Shown: in pieces, positions 41,479-49,173 of the stretch
Position numbering within the stretch: the stretch's first letter is position 1
How the letters are laid out: each line of letters begins with the position of its first letter
Source of the DNA: an uncultured Massilia sp.
GTDB lineage: Bacteria; Pseudomonadota; Gammaproteobacteria; Burkholderiales; Burkholderiaceae
Direction: 5' to 3'
DNA length: 64,000 nt
Assembly (NCBI GenBank): GCA_946481275.1
Contig: CAMLMV010000032.1
Span: 1-64,000 of the forward strand
Position numbers and translations under genes: made by a program
The notes under the pieces: generated by a model
The model's database searches: none
What the model saw: the letters and a program-made list of their open reading frames with translations, nothing else
What the model was told of the DNA's origin: nothing

Positions 41479-41534
41479 AGCGTTTGCGGCATTGTAACGC
41501 GCCTGCGCCCTGCATCCATACGAAAGTCCACCGC

Positions 41535-42587
41535 ATGAACTCCCTCGAAGCCCAGCTCAGCTATCCATTCGGCGATGTCATTCCCCCGCTCGGCACGGTC
41601 ACGGACGTGGCGCCCGGCCTGTCGTGGCTGCGCATGCCGCTGCCGTTCGCCCTCGACCATATCAATCTGTGGCTGCTGGACGATGCCTCGGGAAACAAGC
41701 GCGGCTGGTCCCTCGTCGACTGCGGCGCCGGCACCGATGCGACCCGGTCTGCTTGGGAACAATTGTTCACGGGTGCAATGGCGAACCGGCCCCTGCTGCG
41801 CGTGTTCGCGACGCACTGTCACCCCGACCACGTCGGCCTGTCCGGCTGGCTGTGCGACCGGTTCGACGCGCCGTTCTGGACGAGCACCGGCGAGTTCGGC
41901 TTCGCGCGCATGATGGCCGCCGCGCTGCCCGGCGTCGACGGTCCGTCGGCGATCCCCCATTTCCAGCGTCACGGTCTCGTCGATGCGGGCATGCTCGAGC
42001 AGATGCAGAGCCGTAAGAATTACTACCCGTCGCTCGTCCCGGCCGTGCCGGCGGCGTACACCCGCCTGCAGGATGGCCAGCGTGTCATCGTCGGGGCAAG
42101 GGAATGGCGCGTGATCACCGGTTTCGGCCACTCTCCGGAACACGTCTCGCTGTACGACGCCACCGACCGGATCCTGATCGCGGGCGACATGGTGTTGCCG
42201 CGCATTTCGACGAACGTGTCCGTGTTCGCCGTCGAGCCGGATGGCAACCCGCTGCAGTCGTACCTGGATTCGCTGGACAAGTTCGCCGACCTGCCCGACG
42301 ACACCCTCGTCCTGCCCGCGCACGGCAAGCCGTTCCGGGGCCTGCACACCCGCATCGCGCAATTGCGCGCGCACCACGCAGCGCGGCTGGACGAAGTCCG
42401 CGCCGTGTGCGCCGAGCCGCAATCCGCAGTTGACATTGTCCCGTTGATGTTCAAGCGACAACTCGATGCGCACCAGCTCAGTTTTGCGATCGGCGAGGCT
42501 TTAGCTCACCTTCATTATCTTTGGTACAACGGTAACCTCGTGCGTGTAACCGGCGACGATGGCATCGTTCGCTTTAAGTTGACTTAA
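41535..42587 (+). CDS. MBL-fold metallo-hydrolase
   Basis: A 350-residue metallo-beta-lactamase-fold hydrolase. The di-metal motif is THCHPDHVG (about 93-101), with HSPEHVSLYD further down (the third-metal-ligand His of GFGHSPEH, about 198) and PAHGKPF near 260. Such proteins include glyoxalase II-like and acyl-CoA/lactone hydrolases. The ATG at 41535 has only a weak leader, but the upstream frame would not extend the conserved domain. It is divergent from liuR and shares its operator, so a role linked to branched-chain acid catabolism is likely, for example hydrolysis of an acyl-CoA intermediate; this is inference from regulation, not from residues. Confidence 0.85.
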   Translation: MNSLEAQLSYPFGDVIPPLGTVTDVAPGLSWLRMPLPFALDHINLWLLDDASGNKRGWSLVDCGAGTDATRSAWEQLFTGAMANRPLLRVFATHCHPDHVGLSGWLCDRFDAPFWTSTGEFGFARMMAAALPGVDGPSAIPHFQRHGLVDAGMLEQMQSRKNYYPSLVPAVPAAYTRLQDGQRVIVGAREWRVITGFGHSPEHVSLYDATDRILIAGDMVLPRISTNVSVFAVEPDGNPLQSYLDSLDKFADLPDDTLVLPAHGKPFRGLHTRIAQLRAHHAARLDEVRAVCAEPQSAVDIVPLMFKRQLDAHQLSFAIGEALAHLHYLWYNGNLVRVTGDDGIVRFKLT

Positions 42588-42890
42588 AACAACATATTGA
42601 CACCAATGGATGTCGCAAAAATCACGACAATCTAACAGGACTTCCCCCCATTTTGTTGACTCTTGGCATCATTTGTCGTGCGCAGAGGAAGAAACGTTCC
42701 AATTTTTGGTAGGAAATTGAACCAGCAAACGTTTTCCTTTTCCTGTAGGATATTTTTCACACATATCTCACGACATGCTGAACACAACGGGAATTGCTGG
42801 ACAGCACTGTGAGAATTGATCAATACTCACTTATTTGTTACCTACAGCCTCTCCTGCCGTCACAGACGGTCTGGTCAACGGAGCGACCTA
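42588..42890. other. AT-rich intergenic leader, no gene
   Basis: 303 bases without a credible gene, much richer in A and T than the flanks. A 63-codon ORF on the minus strand (42632-42823) has no leader or recognisable protein. TTGACA at 42597 has no clear -10 partner. The main element is the near-palindrome at 42809-42830. The stretch is best read as the regulatory leader of the HTH gene. Confidence 0.5.
42809..42830. promoter_or_regulatory. 22-bp near-palindrome upstream of the HTH regulator
   Basis: GTGAG-A-ATTGATCAAT-A-CTCAC: the inner 10 bases and both 5-base outer arms are perfectly symmetrical, with one mismatch pair. It lies 60-82 bases before the proposed ATG and is the best operator candidate for autoregulation. 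Confidence 0.5.
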
Positions 42891-43337
42891 ATGACGGCTT
42901 TGCATGAACCCTTAGTGCCACCCATGAATTCGACTAACGAACGGGAGAGCTTCAGCGAGCGCCTGCAGCAAGCCCTGAAAAACGCCCATTATTCTCCGGA
43001 CAGCCCCACCCGTCTGGCGCGGGAATTTAACATTCGCTTCGAGGGCCGTCCGATCACGGTCCACGCGGCACGCAAGTGGCTGGTCGGAGAGGCGATCCCG
43101 ACCCAGGAAAAACTGCGCATGATCGCGCAGTGGCTGGGCGTGCCGGCCGACTGGCTGCGCTTTGGCGGTTCGGAAAACGCTGCCGCCAATGGCGATGGCG
43201 CGGACGGCAGCACCCGGTTCGAATCGGCTGACGTCAAGCTGATCGCCGACCTGCAGCGCCTGGACGAGCACCACAAGCAACTGGCGCGTGAATTCATCCG
43301 CATGCTCGTGCGCATGAATCACCAGCAACAGAAATAA
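42891..43337 (+). CDS. helix-turn-helix transcriptional regulator
   Basis: A 148-residue protein with an XRE-like DNA-binding region at about residues 20-75: SERLQQALKNAHYSPDSPTRLAREFNIRFEGRPITVHAARKWLVGEAIPTQEKLRMIAQWLGVPADWLRFG. The following linker is followed by a helical end (KLIADLQRLDEHHKQLAREFIRMLVRMNHQQ) that probably dimerises. Such regulators occur widely in Burkholderiales and are often stand-alone. The start is uncertain: ATG 42891 (MTALHEPL) has GGAG ten bases upstream, and ATG 42924 is an in-frame alternative. The upstream AT-rich gap and palindrome suggest autoregulation; a large hairpin follows the stop. Confidence 0.8.
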   Translation: MTALHEPLVPPMNSTNERESFSERLQQALKNAHYSPDSPTRLAREFNIRFEGRPITVHAARKWLVGEAIPTQEKLRMIAQWLGVPADWLRFGGSENAAANGDGADGSTRFESADVKLIADLQRLDEHHKQLAREFIRMLVRMNHQQQK

Positions 43338-43378
43338 TCCTTCCTGATCGCCATCGAGTTCACGATGGCCGAATCCCA

Positions 43379-43414
43379 TGACGCGGCGTCCGGCAAGCTC
43401 CGGGCGCCGCGTCA
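43379..43414 (+). terminator. strong hairpin after the HTH gene
   Basis: A 10-bp outer stem TGACGCGGCG/CGCCGCGTCA continues through a G-U pair into CCGG/CCGG around a 6-base loop. A T run occurs only about 20 bases further on, so it is probably a rho-independent terminator of weak form or an RNA-stabilising stem. Confidence 0.5.
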
Positions 43415-43525
43415 CGCACTTCTGTACTGCAATTTTTTCTGCGATTAATCCGCACAAACGGCCGAGTCTCGCGCATAATCGGTAACGCTAACGGAACGTC
43501 GCAACCGTCGAGTTCGCGTTCCTGC

Positions 43526-43539
43526 CTGGCGTACGCCAG
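43526..43539. promoter_or_regulatory. perfect 14-base palindrome before the small ORF
   Basis: CTGGCGTACGCCAG is exactly self-complementary and lies 33 bases before the ATG of the 57-codon gene. It has the GTACGC-type centre also seen in the MarR operators of this window, but the outer bases differ. Function unproven. Confidence 0.35.
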
Positions 43540-43571
43540 TGTTATCGGTCATATAAGGATGCAGTCGCCTC

Positions 43572-43745
43572 ATGATTAATAACTACAGCAACACCGCGCA
43601 GTTGAAGGACCTCATGACAGCACCGCCGATGACGGCGGCCCAGCACGCAGAAATCATGCGCAAGCGTAACGAGCAGCGCAGAAAAATCGAAGACGCAAGA
43701 GAACAGAGACGGGCCGAACGCGACCCGTACGGCGACCACGCCTGA
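43572..43745 (+). CDS. small hydrophilic protein of unknown function (57 residues)
   Basis: ATG to TGA encodes 57 residues, with a highly charged C-terminal half (HAEIMRKRNEQRRKIEDAREQRRAERDPYGDHA) that would form a long basic amphipathic helix. The N terminus MINNYSNTAQLKDLM is polar, so no signal is present. AAGGA lies about 13 bases upstream, rather far. Codon use in the second half is like genuine genes of this genome, and the coding frame ends exactly one base before the convergent ubiX stop. A similar design is seen in small nucleic-acid- or partner-binding proteins, but no family is recognised. I consider it a probable but unproven gene. Confidence 0.5.
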   Translation: MINNYSNTAQLKDLMTAPPMTAAQHAEIMRKRNEQRRKIEDAREQRRAERDPYGDHA

Positions 43746-44339
43746 TCAGGGCGTATCGTCTTTCATGCCGCCCCAGCGCGGGGCGAGATCATTCGTCACG
43801 CCCAGCAGGTCCATGACGCGCGCCACCGTGTGGTCGACCATCTCGTCGATCGTGGCGGGGCGGTTGTAAAAGCTCGGCAGCGGCGGGAAGACGATGCCGC
43901 CCATTTCCGTGACCGCCGTCATGTTGCGCAGGTGCGCCAGGTTGAATGGCGTTTCGCGCACCATCAGGATCAGGCGCCGGCGTTCTTTCAGCACGACGTC
44001 GGCGGCGCGTGTGATCAGGTTGTCCGACAAACCATGCGCGACCGCGGCCAGCGTCTTCATCGAACAGGGGGCGATCACCATGCCGTCCGTCTGGAACGAG
44101 CCGCTGGCGATCGATGCACCGATCTCGCGGTTGCGGTGTACCACGTGGGCGAGCGCTTCCACGTCGCGCCGTTGCAGGCCGACTTCCTGGTGCAGGGTGA
44201 GGGTGGCGGCGTCGGAAATGACGAGATGCGTCTCGACGCCGGGTACGGCGGCCAGCCGCCGCAGCAGCTGCACGCCATAGATCGCGCCGGTCGCGCCGGT
44301 GATGGCGACGACGATCCGGCGCGGGCCGGAATCAGCCAT
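43746..44339 (-). CDS. ubiX: flavin prenyltransferase UbiX
   Basis: A 197-residue enzyme that attaches a dimethylallyl group to FMN, producing the prenylated flavin needed by UbiD decarboxylases in ubiquinone synthesis. The FMN-binding loop is [20 protein letters not shown] (about 10-29); [64 protein letters not shown] (about 77-140) holds the prenyl/phosphate site residues in the usual order, and [10 protein letters not shown] follows. Length is normal. Its ATG overlaps the end of the glutaredoxin gene by eight bases, so the two are co-translated. ubiD is not in the window. Confidence 0.95.
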   Translation of the reverse strand: MADSGPRRIVVAITGATGAIYGVQLLRRLAAVPGVETHLVISDAATLTLHQEVGLQRRDVEALAHVVHRNREIGASIASGSFQTDGMVIAPCSMKTLAAVAHGLSDNLITRAADVVLKERRRLILMVRETPFNLAHLRNMTAVTEMGGIVFPPLPSFYNRPATIDEMVDHTVARVMDLLGVTNDLAPRWGGMKDDTP

Positions 44340-44649
44340 TCTTCTTGAGCAGGGCCTGCAGTTCGCCGGACTCGTACATTTCCGTCATGATGTCGGAACC
44401 GCCGACGAATTCGCCGTTCACGTACAGCTGCGGGATGGTCGGCCAGTTCGAGTATTCCTTGATGCCCTGGCGGACTTCCGCGTCTTCCAGCACGTTCACG
44501 GTGGCGATGTTATCGACGCCGCAAGCTTTCAGGATTTGGATCGCGCGGCCCGAAAAACCGCATTGCGGGAACTGGGCAGTGCCCTTCATGAACAGCACGA
44601 CGGGCGTGGCGGTCACGGTCTCTTTGATCCAGGATTGTACGTCGCTCAT
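44332..44649 (-). CDS. grxD: monothiol glutaredoxin (Grx4 family)
   Basis: A 105-residue monothiol glutaredoxin. The active site is CGFS (in [15 protein letters not shown], about residues 29-43), and [25 protein letters not shown] (about 68-92) holds the glutathione/2Fe-2S-binding loop. Proteins of this type, with a single cysteine, carry and transfer iron-sulfur clusters rather than reduce disulfides. GAGT-type leader is weak, but family N-terminal MSDVQSWI begins at 44649. It is the first gene of the pair with ubiX. Confidence 0.96.
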   Translation of the reverse strand: MSDVQSWIKETVTATPVVLFMKGTAQFPQCGFSGRAIQILKACGVDNIATVNVLEDAEVRQGIKEYSNWPTIPQLYVNGEFVGGSDIMTEMYESGELQALLKKNG

Positions 44650-44728
44650 TTGGTTCTGCCTTTGGTGAGAATTTGAGTAGATGACGGCATTTTATAAGAA
44701 AACCGGGACGGGCGTCCCGGCCGTCGAT

Positions 44729-47077
44729 TCAACGCTTCAACTTGGCAAACGCCGCCGCCATCGCGCCGCTGGTCGGTGCCGAACGCTCCTGTTTCTGGTG
44801 CTGGCCAAGGCGCTTGCGGTCGTCCCGGTCGCCGCGCTGCTGAGGTTGCGACCCCGCCTGCGGCGCGCTGTCCGATAACCGCATCGTGAGCGCGATGCGC
44901 TTGCGCTTGACGTCCGCTTCCAGCACTTTCACCTTCACGACCTGGCCCGCCTTGACGACCGTGTGCGGATCCTTCACGAACGTGTTCGACAGCGCCGAGA
45001 TGTGCACGAGGCCATCCTGGTGCACGCCGATGTCGACGAACGCGCCGAACGCCGCGACGTTGGTCACGACGCCTTCCAGGATCATGTCCGGACGCAGGTC
45101 CGAGATCTCCTCGACGCCTTCCTTGAACGTGGCCGTCGTGAATTCCGGACGCGGGTCGCGGCCCGGCTTTTCCAGCTCTTTCAGAATGTCGGTCACGGTC
45201 GGCACGCCGAATTTGTCATCGGCATACTTCGCCGGATTCAGGCGTTTTACGAGCGCGCTGTCGCCGATCACCGATTTGATGTCCTTCTGGATATCGGCCA
45301 GGATCTTCTCGACGACCGGGTACGATTCCGGGTGCACGGCCGATGCGTCCAGCGGATTGTCGCCGTTCACGATGCGCAGGAAACCGGCCGCCAGTTCGAA
45401 CGTCTTGTCGCCCAGGCGCGGCACCTTCTTCAGCGCGGCGCGCGACGCGAACGCGCCCTGCTGGTCGCGGTAGTTGACGATGCTCTGCGCGACGCTGGAC
45501 GACAGCCCCGACACGCGCGCGAGCAGCGGCGCCGATGCCGTGTTGACGTCCACGCCGACCGCGTTCACGCAATCCTCGACGACGGCGTCGAGCTGGCGCG
45601 CGAGCTGCGTCTGCGACACGTCGTGCTGGTACTGGCCCACGCCGATCGACTTCGGATCGATCTTCACGAGCTCCGCGAGCGGGTCCTGCAGGCGCCGCGC
45701 GATGGAGACGGCGCCGCGCAGCGACACGTCCAGCTCCGGCAGTTCGCGCGACGCGAATTCCGACGCCGAGTACACCGACGCACCGGCTTCCGACACGACG
45801 ATCTTCGTCAGCTTCAGTTCCGGATGCTGTTTGATGAGATCCTGTGCGAGTTTATCGGTCTCGCGCGATGCCGTGCCGTTGCCGATCGAGATCAGGGAGA
45901 CGTTGTGCTTCGCGGCCAGCTTCGCCAGCGTGTGCAGCGAACCGTCCCAGTCGTTGCGCGGCGCGTGGGGGTAGATGGTCGACGTGTCGACCACCTTGCC
46001 GGTCGCGTCGACGACGGCCACTTTCACGCCCGTGCGCAGGCCCGGGTCGAGGCCCATCGTCGCGCGCGGGCCCGCGGGGGCGGCCAACAAGAGGTCCTTC
46101 AGGTTGCGTGCGAAGACCTGGATCGCATCGCCCTCGGCCTTTTCGCGCAGGGCGCCCATCAGCTCCGTCTCGATGTACATGAAGCTCTTCACGCGCCACG
46201 TCCAGCGCGCCGTGTCGAGCAGCCATTTGTCGGCCGGGCGGCCCGCGCCCTTGATGCCGAAGCGCGCGGCGATGCGGCTCTCGCACGGGTTGTGCGGCGC
46301 GTCCCACTTCGGCTTTTCCGGCTCGGAATCGAGGCGCAAGGCCACGTCCAATATACCCTCGCGGCGGCCGCGCATCAGCGCCAGCGCGCGGTGCGACGGG
46401 ACGGTCGCCAGCGTTTCCGAGTAATCGAAGTAGTCGGCGAATTTTTCGCCTTCTTCCTGCTTGCCGTCGACGACCTTCGATTCGACGACGCCGTGCTCCT
46501 GCACATATTCGCGCAGCGATTGCAGCAGCTCGGCGTCTTCCGCGAAGCGCTCCATCAGGATCTGGCGCGCGCCGTCCAGCGCGGCCTTCGTGTCGGCCAC
46601 GCCGGGGTTCGCGACGCCATCCGCATTCGTGAATGCCTCACGCAGATACTTGGCCGCTTCGGCTTCCGGATCGCGCGAGGGATCTTCAAGCAGGTCTTCC
46701 GCCAGCGGCTTCAGGCCGGCCTCGATCGCGATCTGGGCCTTCGTGCGGCGCTTCTGCTTGTACGGCAGGTACAGGTCTTCGAGGCGCGTCTTGTCTTCCG
46801 CGAGCGAGATCGCCTGCAGCAGCTCCGGCGTCATCTTGTTCTGTTCCGTGATGGAGGAAATGATGGCGGCGCGGCGGTCTTCCAGTTCGCGCAGGTAGCG
46901 CAGGCGTTCTTCCAGCAGGCGCAGCTGGGTGTCGTCGAGGCCGCCCGTGGCTTCCTTGCGGTAGCGGGCGATGAAGGGGACGGTCGCGCCTTCGTCGAGC
47001 AGGGCGACGGCGGCGGCCACCTGTGCCGGTTTGGCGGACAGTTCTTGAGCGAGGCGTTGTTCGATCGAAGGCAGCAT
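44729..47077 (-). CDS. tex: Tex-family RNA-binding transcription accessory protein
   Basis: A 782-residue protein. Order of parts: N-terminal helical region with [30 protein letters not shown] (about 33-62), a YqgF/RNase H-like domain with [20 protein letters not shown] (about 341), helix-hairpin-helix region around [18 protein letters not shown] (about 513), and an S1 RNA-binding domain ([27 protein letters not shown], about 660-690). Tex proteins bind nucleic acids and affect transcription and stress response. High identity of the family makes the call firm. The basic, low-complexity C terminus ([16 protein letters not shown]) is typical. Confidence 0.96.
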   Translation of the reverse strand: MLPSIEQRLAQELSAKPAQVAAAVALLDEGATVPFIARYRKEATGGLDDTQLRLLEERLRYLRELEDRRAAIISSITEQNKMTPELLQAISLAEDKTRLEDLYLPYKQKRRTKAQIAIEAGLKPLAEDLLEDPSRDPEAEAAKYLREAFTNADGVANPGVADTKAALDGARQILMERFAEDAELLQSLREYVQEHGVVESKVVDGKQEEGEKFADYFDYSETLATVPSHRALALMRGRREGILDVALRLDSEPEKPKWDAPHNPCESRIAARFGIKGAGRPADKWLLDTARWTWRVKSFMYIETELMGALREKAEGDAIQVFARNLKDLLLAAPAGPRATMGLDPGLRTGVKVAVVDATGKVVDTSTIYPHAPRNDWDGSLHTLAKLAAKHNVSLISIGNGTASRETDKLAQDLIKQHPELKLTKIVVSEAGASVYSASEFASRELPELDVSLRGAVSIARRLQDPLAELVKIDPKSIGVGQYQHDVSQTQLARQLDAVVEDCVNAVGVDVNTASAPLLARVSGLSSSVAQSIVNYRDQQGAFASRAALKKVPRLGDKTFELAAGFLRIVNGDNPLDASAVHPESYPVVEKILADIQKDIKSVIGDSALVKRLNPAKYADDKFGVPTVTDILKELEKPGRDPRPEFTTATFKEGVEEISDLRPDMILEGVVTNVAAFGAFVDIGVHQDGLVHISALSNTFVKDPHTVVKAGQVVKVKVLEADVKRKRIALTMRLSDSAPQAGSQPQQRGDRDDRKRLGQHQKQERSAPTSGAMAAAFAKLKR

Positions 47078-47155
47078 GGATGATTACGGTGGTCGGTGAA
47101 TCGAGCGGGCATGATACTGGATTCTCATGCCCGCCTCATGCTCACCGCGCACCGC

Positions 47156-47911
47156 TCAAATCTGCGCCTGCCCGCCATCGACGAACAGCTCGGCGCCGTT
47201 GACGAAGCTGGCATCGTCGGACGCGAGGAACACGGCGGCTTTCGCGATCTCGTCCGGCTCGCCCACGCGGCCCAGCGGGATCTGCGCGGCCAGGTAGTCG
47301 ACGAGGCCCTGCTGCGCGGCGGCGTCGGTGCCGGCCAGCTCGACGAGGCCGGGGGTGCGGGTGGCGCCCGGGCTGATCGTGTTCACGCGGATGCCGCGGT
47401 CTTTCAGGTCCAGGATCCAGTTGCGGGCAAAGGCGCGCACGGCGGCTTTGCTGGCGGCGTAGACGCTGAACGCCGGCGTGCCGGAGCTGGCAGCCGTCGA
47501 ACCGGTCAGGATCACCGAGGCGCCTTTCGACAGCAGCGGCAACGCTTTCTGTACGGTGAACAGCGTGCCCTTCACGTTGCGGCCGAACGTGTCGTCGAAC
47601 TGTTCTTCCGTGATCTCGCCGAGGGGCAGCATCGAGCCGCCGCCGGCGTTGGCGTACAGGACGTCAAGGCGGCCGAAGCGGGCGCGGATCTCGTCATACA
47701 GGCCGTCCAGCGCGCCCAGGTTGCTGGAGTCGACGCGCAGGCCCACAGCGTCGTGGCCGATGCTTTTGACTGCGGCATCCAGTTCGGCCTGGCGGCGGCC
47801 GGTGACGATCACCTGCGCGCCTTCGCGGGCGAAGCGTTGGGCGGTGGCCAGGCCGATGCCGCTGGTGGCGCCGGTGACGAGAGCGATTTTATTGGCGAGT
47901 TTGGCAGTCAT
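47156..47911 (-). CDS. short-chain dehydrogenase/reductase under LysR control
   Basis: A 251-residue classical [32 protein letters not shown] (about 11-39), NAGGGSM near 87, [10 protein letters not shown] with the catalytic Ser (about 136), [15 protein letters not shown] with Tyr/Lys (about 151-160), and [11 protein letters not shown] near 183. Its C terminus ([16 protein letters not shown]) is typical of the glucose-dehydrogenase-like SDRs. ATG 47911 is selected because the family N terminus and GGAG begin there; the frame is open to 47953. It is divergent from a LysR gene, with a clear dyad between them. Confidence 0.88.
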   Translation of the reverse strand: MTAKLANKIALVTGATSGIGLATAQRFAREGAQVIVTGRRQAELDAAVKSIGHDAVGLRVDSSNLGALDGLYDEIRARFGRLDVLYANAGGGSMLPLGEITEEQFDDTFGRNVKGTLFTVQKALPLLSKGASVILTGSTAASSGTPAFSVYAASKAAVRAFARNWILDLKDRGIRVNTISPGATRTPGLVELAGTDAAAQQGLVDYLAAQIPLGRVGEPDEIAKAAVFLASDDASFVNGAELFVDGGQAQI

Positions 47912-47991
47912 GGTGTTCTCCGTTCGGTTGATGTCGAAGTCGACGGAAACCATCGTACCGGGGCAGACTCCACATTAAAATAGCACTGATC

Positions 47992-48006
47992 GCAAAGTAT
48001 CTTTGC
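47992..48006. promoter_or_regulatory. LysR-type dyad in the SDR/LysR gap
   Basis: GCAAAG-TAT-CTTTGC, perfect 6-base arms, about 80 bases before the SDR ATG and 102 before the LysR ATG. Symmetry and position fit the binding site of the divergent LysR regulator. Confidence 0.5.
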
Positions 48007-48107
48007 ATTTTTGTCGTGCATACGTCGGAAGGCCGATAGGCACCGGCGCCCGGATGCCGTAACATGTCGGGTTCGATAACTCATCGGCTCCCCGCCGACG
48101 ACGAACG

Positions 48108-49028
48108 ATGTCCCTGTTGCCCGATTTCGAAGGTCTCGCGATGTTCGCCAAGGTGGCCGAGGAACGCTCGTTCGCCGGCGCCGCGCGTGCGCTGGGCGTG
48201 TCGGTGGCGACCGTGTCGCGGGCCGTCGCGCGGCTCGAAGAGCGGCTCGGGGCGAGACTCCTCAACCGCACGTCGCGCCAGCTGGCGCTGACCGAATTCG
48301 GCCGCACCATCGCGGACAGCGCATTGAAGATCTATCGCGAGGCGGAGGAGGCGGAACATGCCGCGCGCGAGATGTCGGCGCGGCCGCGCGGGGTCGTGCG
48401 GCTGGCCGTGCCGATGTCGTTCGGGCTGCGCTGGGTGGCGCCGCTGATGCCCGCGTTCTTCCGTGAATACCCCGACGTGCAGATCGACCTGCACCTGTCC
48501 GACGCCACCGTCGACCTGGTCGGCCAGGGCTTCGATGCCGCCCTGCGCATCGCCGTGCTGCCCGATTCGTCGCTGGTGGCGCGCAAGCTGTGTCCCGTGG
48601 CACAGATCCTCGTCGCGTCGCCCGAGTACCTGGCAACACGGGGAACGCCGCGGCATCCGTCCGAACTCGTGGATCACCCCTGCCTCGGTTATACGTATCG
48701 CGCGCGCATCGACGTGTGGCGCTTCACCAACGCGGACGGGGAAGAAGTCGCCATCAAGCCGGAAGGGCCGCTGCGGGTGACGAATTCGGATGCGCTGCTG
48801 CCCACCGTGTTGGAGGGCCTTGCGATTGCCGAGTTCCCTGAATTTATTGCGGCAGATCACGTTCGCGCCGGGCGGCTTGTCCCCATACTGGAGGACTGGC
48901 ATATGGCGCGCGGCGGCCTGTACTTCGTCACGCCATCGGCACGCACGCGGCCGGCGAAGGTGGAAGCCCTCGCCGGGTTCTTTGTAAAGCACCTGAGTGC
49001 GCCGGGCTGGCGCGAAAAAAATACGTGA
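48108..49028 (+). CDS. LysR-family regulator
   Basis: A 306-residue LysR-type regulator: LPDFEGLAMFAKVAEERSFAGAARALGVSVATVSRAVARLEERLGARLLNRTSRQLALTEFG (residues about 3-64) is the winged helix-turn-helix; the effector domain starts GVVRLAVPMSFGLRWVAPLMPAF (about 96). It is divergent from the SDR gene and probably controls it through the dyad at 47992-48006. Nothing unusual in length or sequence. Confidence 0.88.
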   Translation: MSLLPDFEGLAMFAKVAEERSFAGAARALGVSVATVSRAVARLEERLGARLLNRTSRQLALTEFGRTIADSALKIYREAEEAEHAAREMSARPRGVVRLAVPMSFGLRWVAPLMPAFFREYPDVQIDLHLSDATVDLVGQGFDAALRIAVLPDSSLVARKLCPVAQILVASPEYLATRGTPRHPSELVDHPCLGYTYRARIDVWRFTNADGEEVAIKPEGPLRVTNSDALLPTVLEGLAIAEFPEFIAADHVRAGRLVPILEDWHMARGGLYFVTPSARTRPAKVEALAGFFVKHLSAPGWREKNT

Positions 49029-49173
49029 TGGGGGCTGGCAAAGCGGGTCGGCAGAGTGTAACTTCTACTCTTTTCGTCTCGTAAAGTTTTGCCCGCTACG
49101 TGCGATCCTTAACAAAGCTGTTCGGTTCGCATGACGGATAATAGGAATTGTTGTTTTTTCAAATTAAAGACTC

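Noticed and set aside
42664..42682. A sigma-54-like TTGGCA...GTGC stretch
   Set aside because: The GG and GC elements are not ten bases apart as required.
42632..42823. 63-codon minus-strand ORF in the AT-rich gap
   Set aside because: No leader, no conserved pattern, and overlap with the operator-like palindrome; random ORFs of this size are expected in AT-rich DNA.
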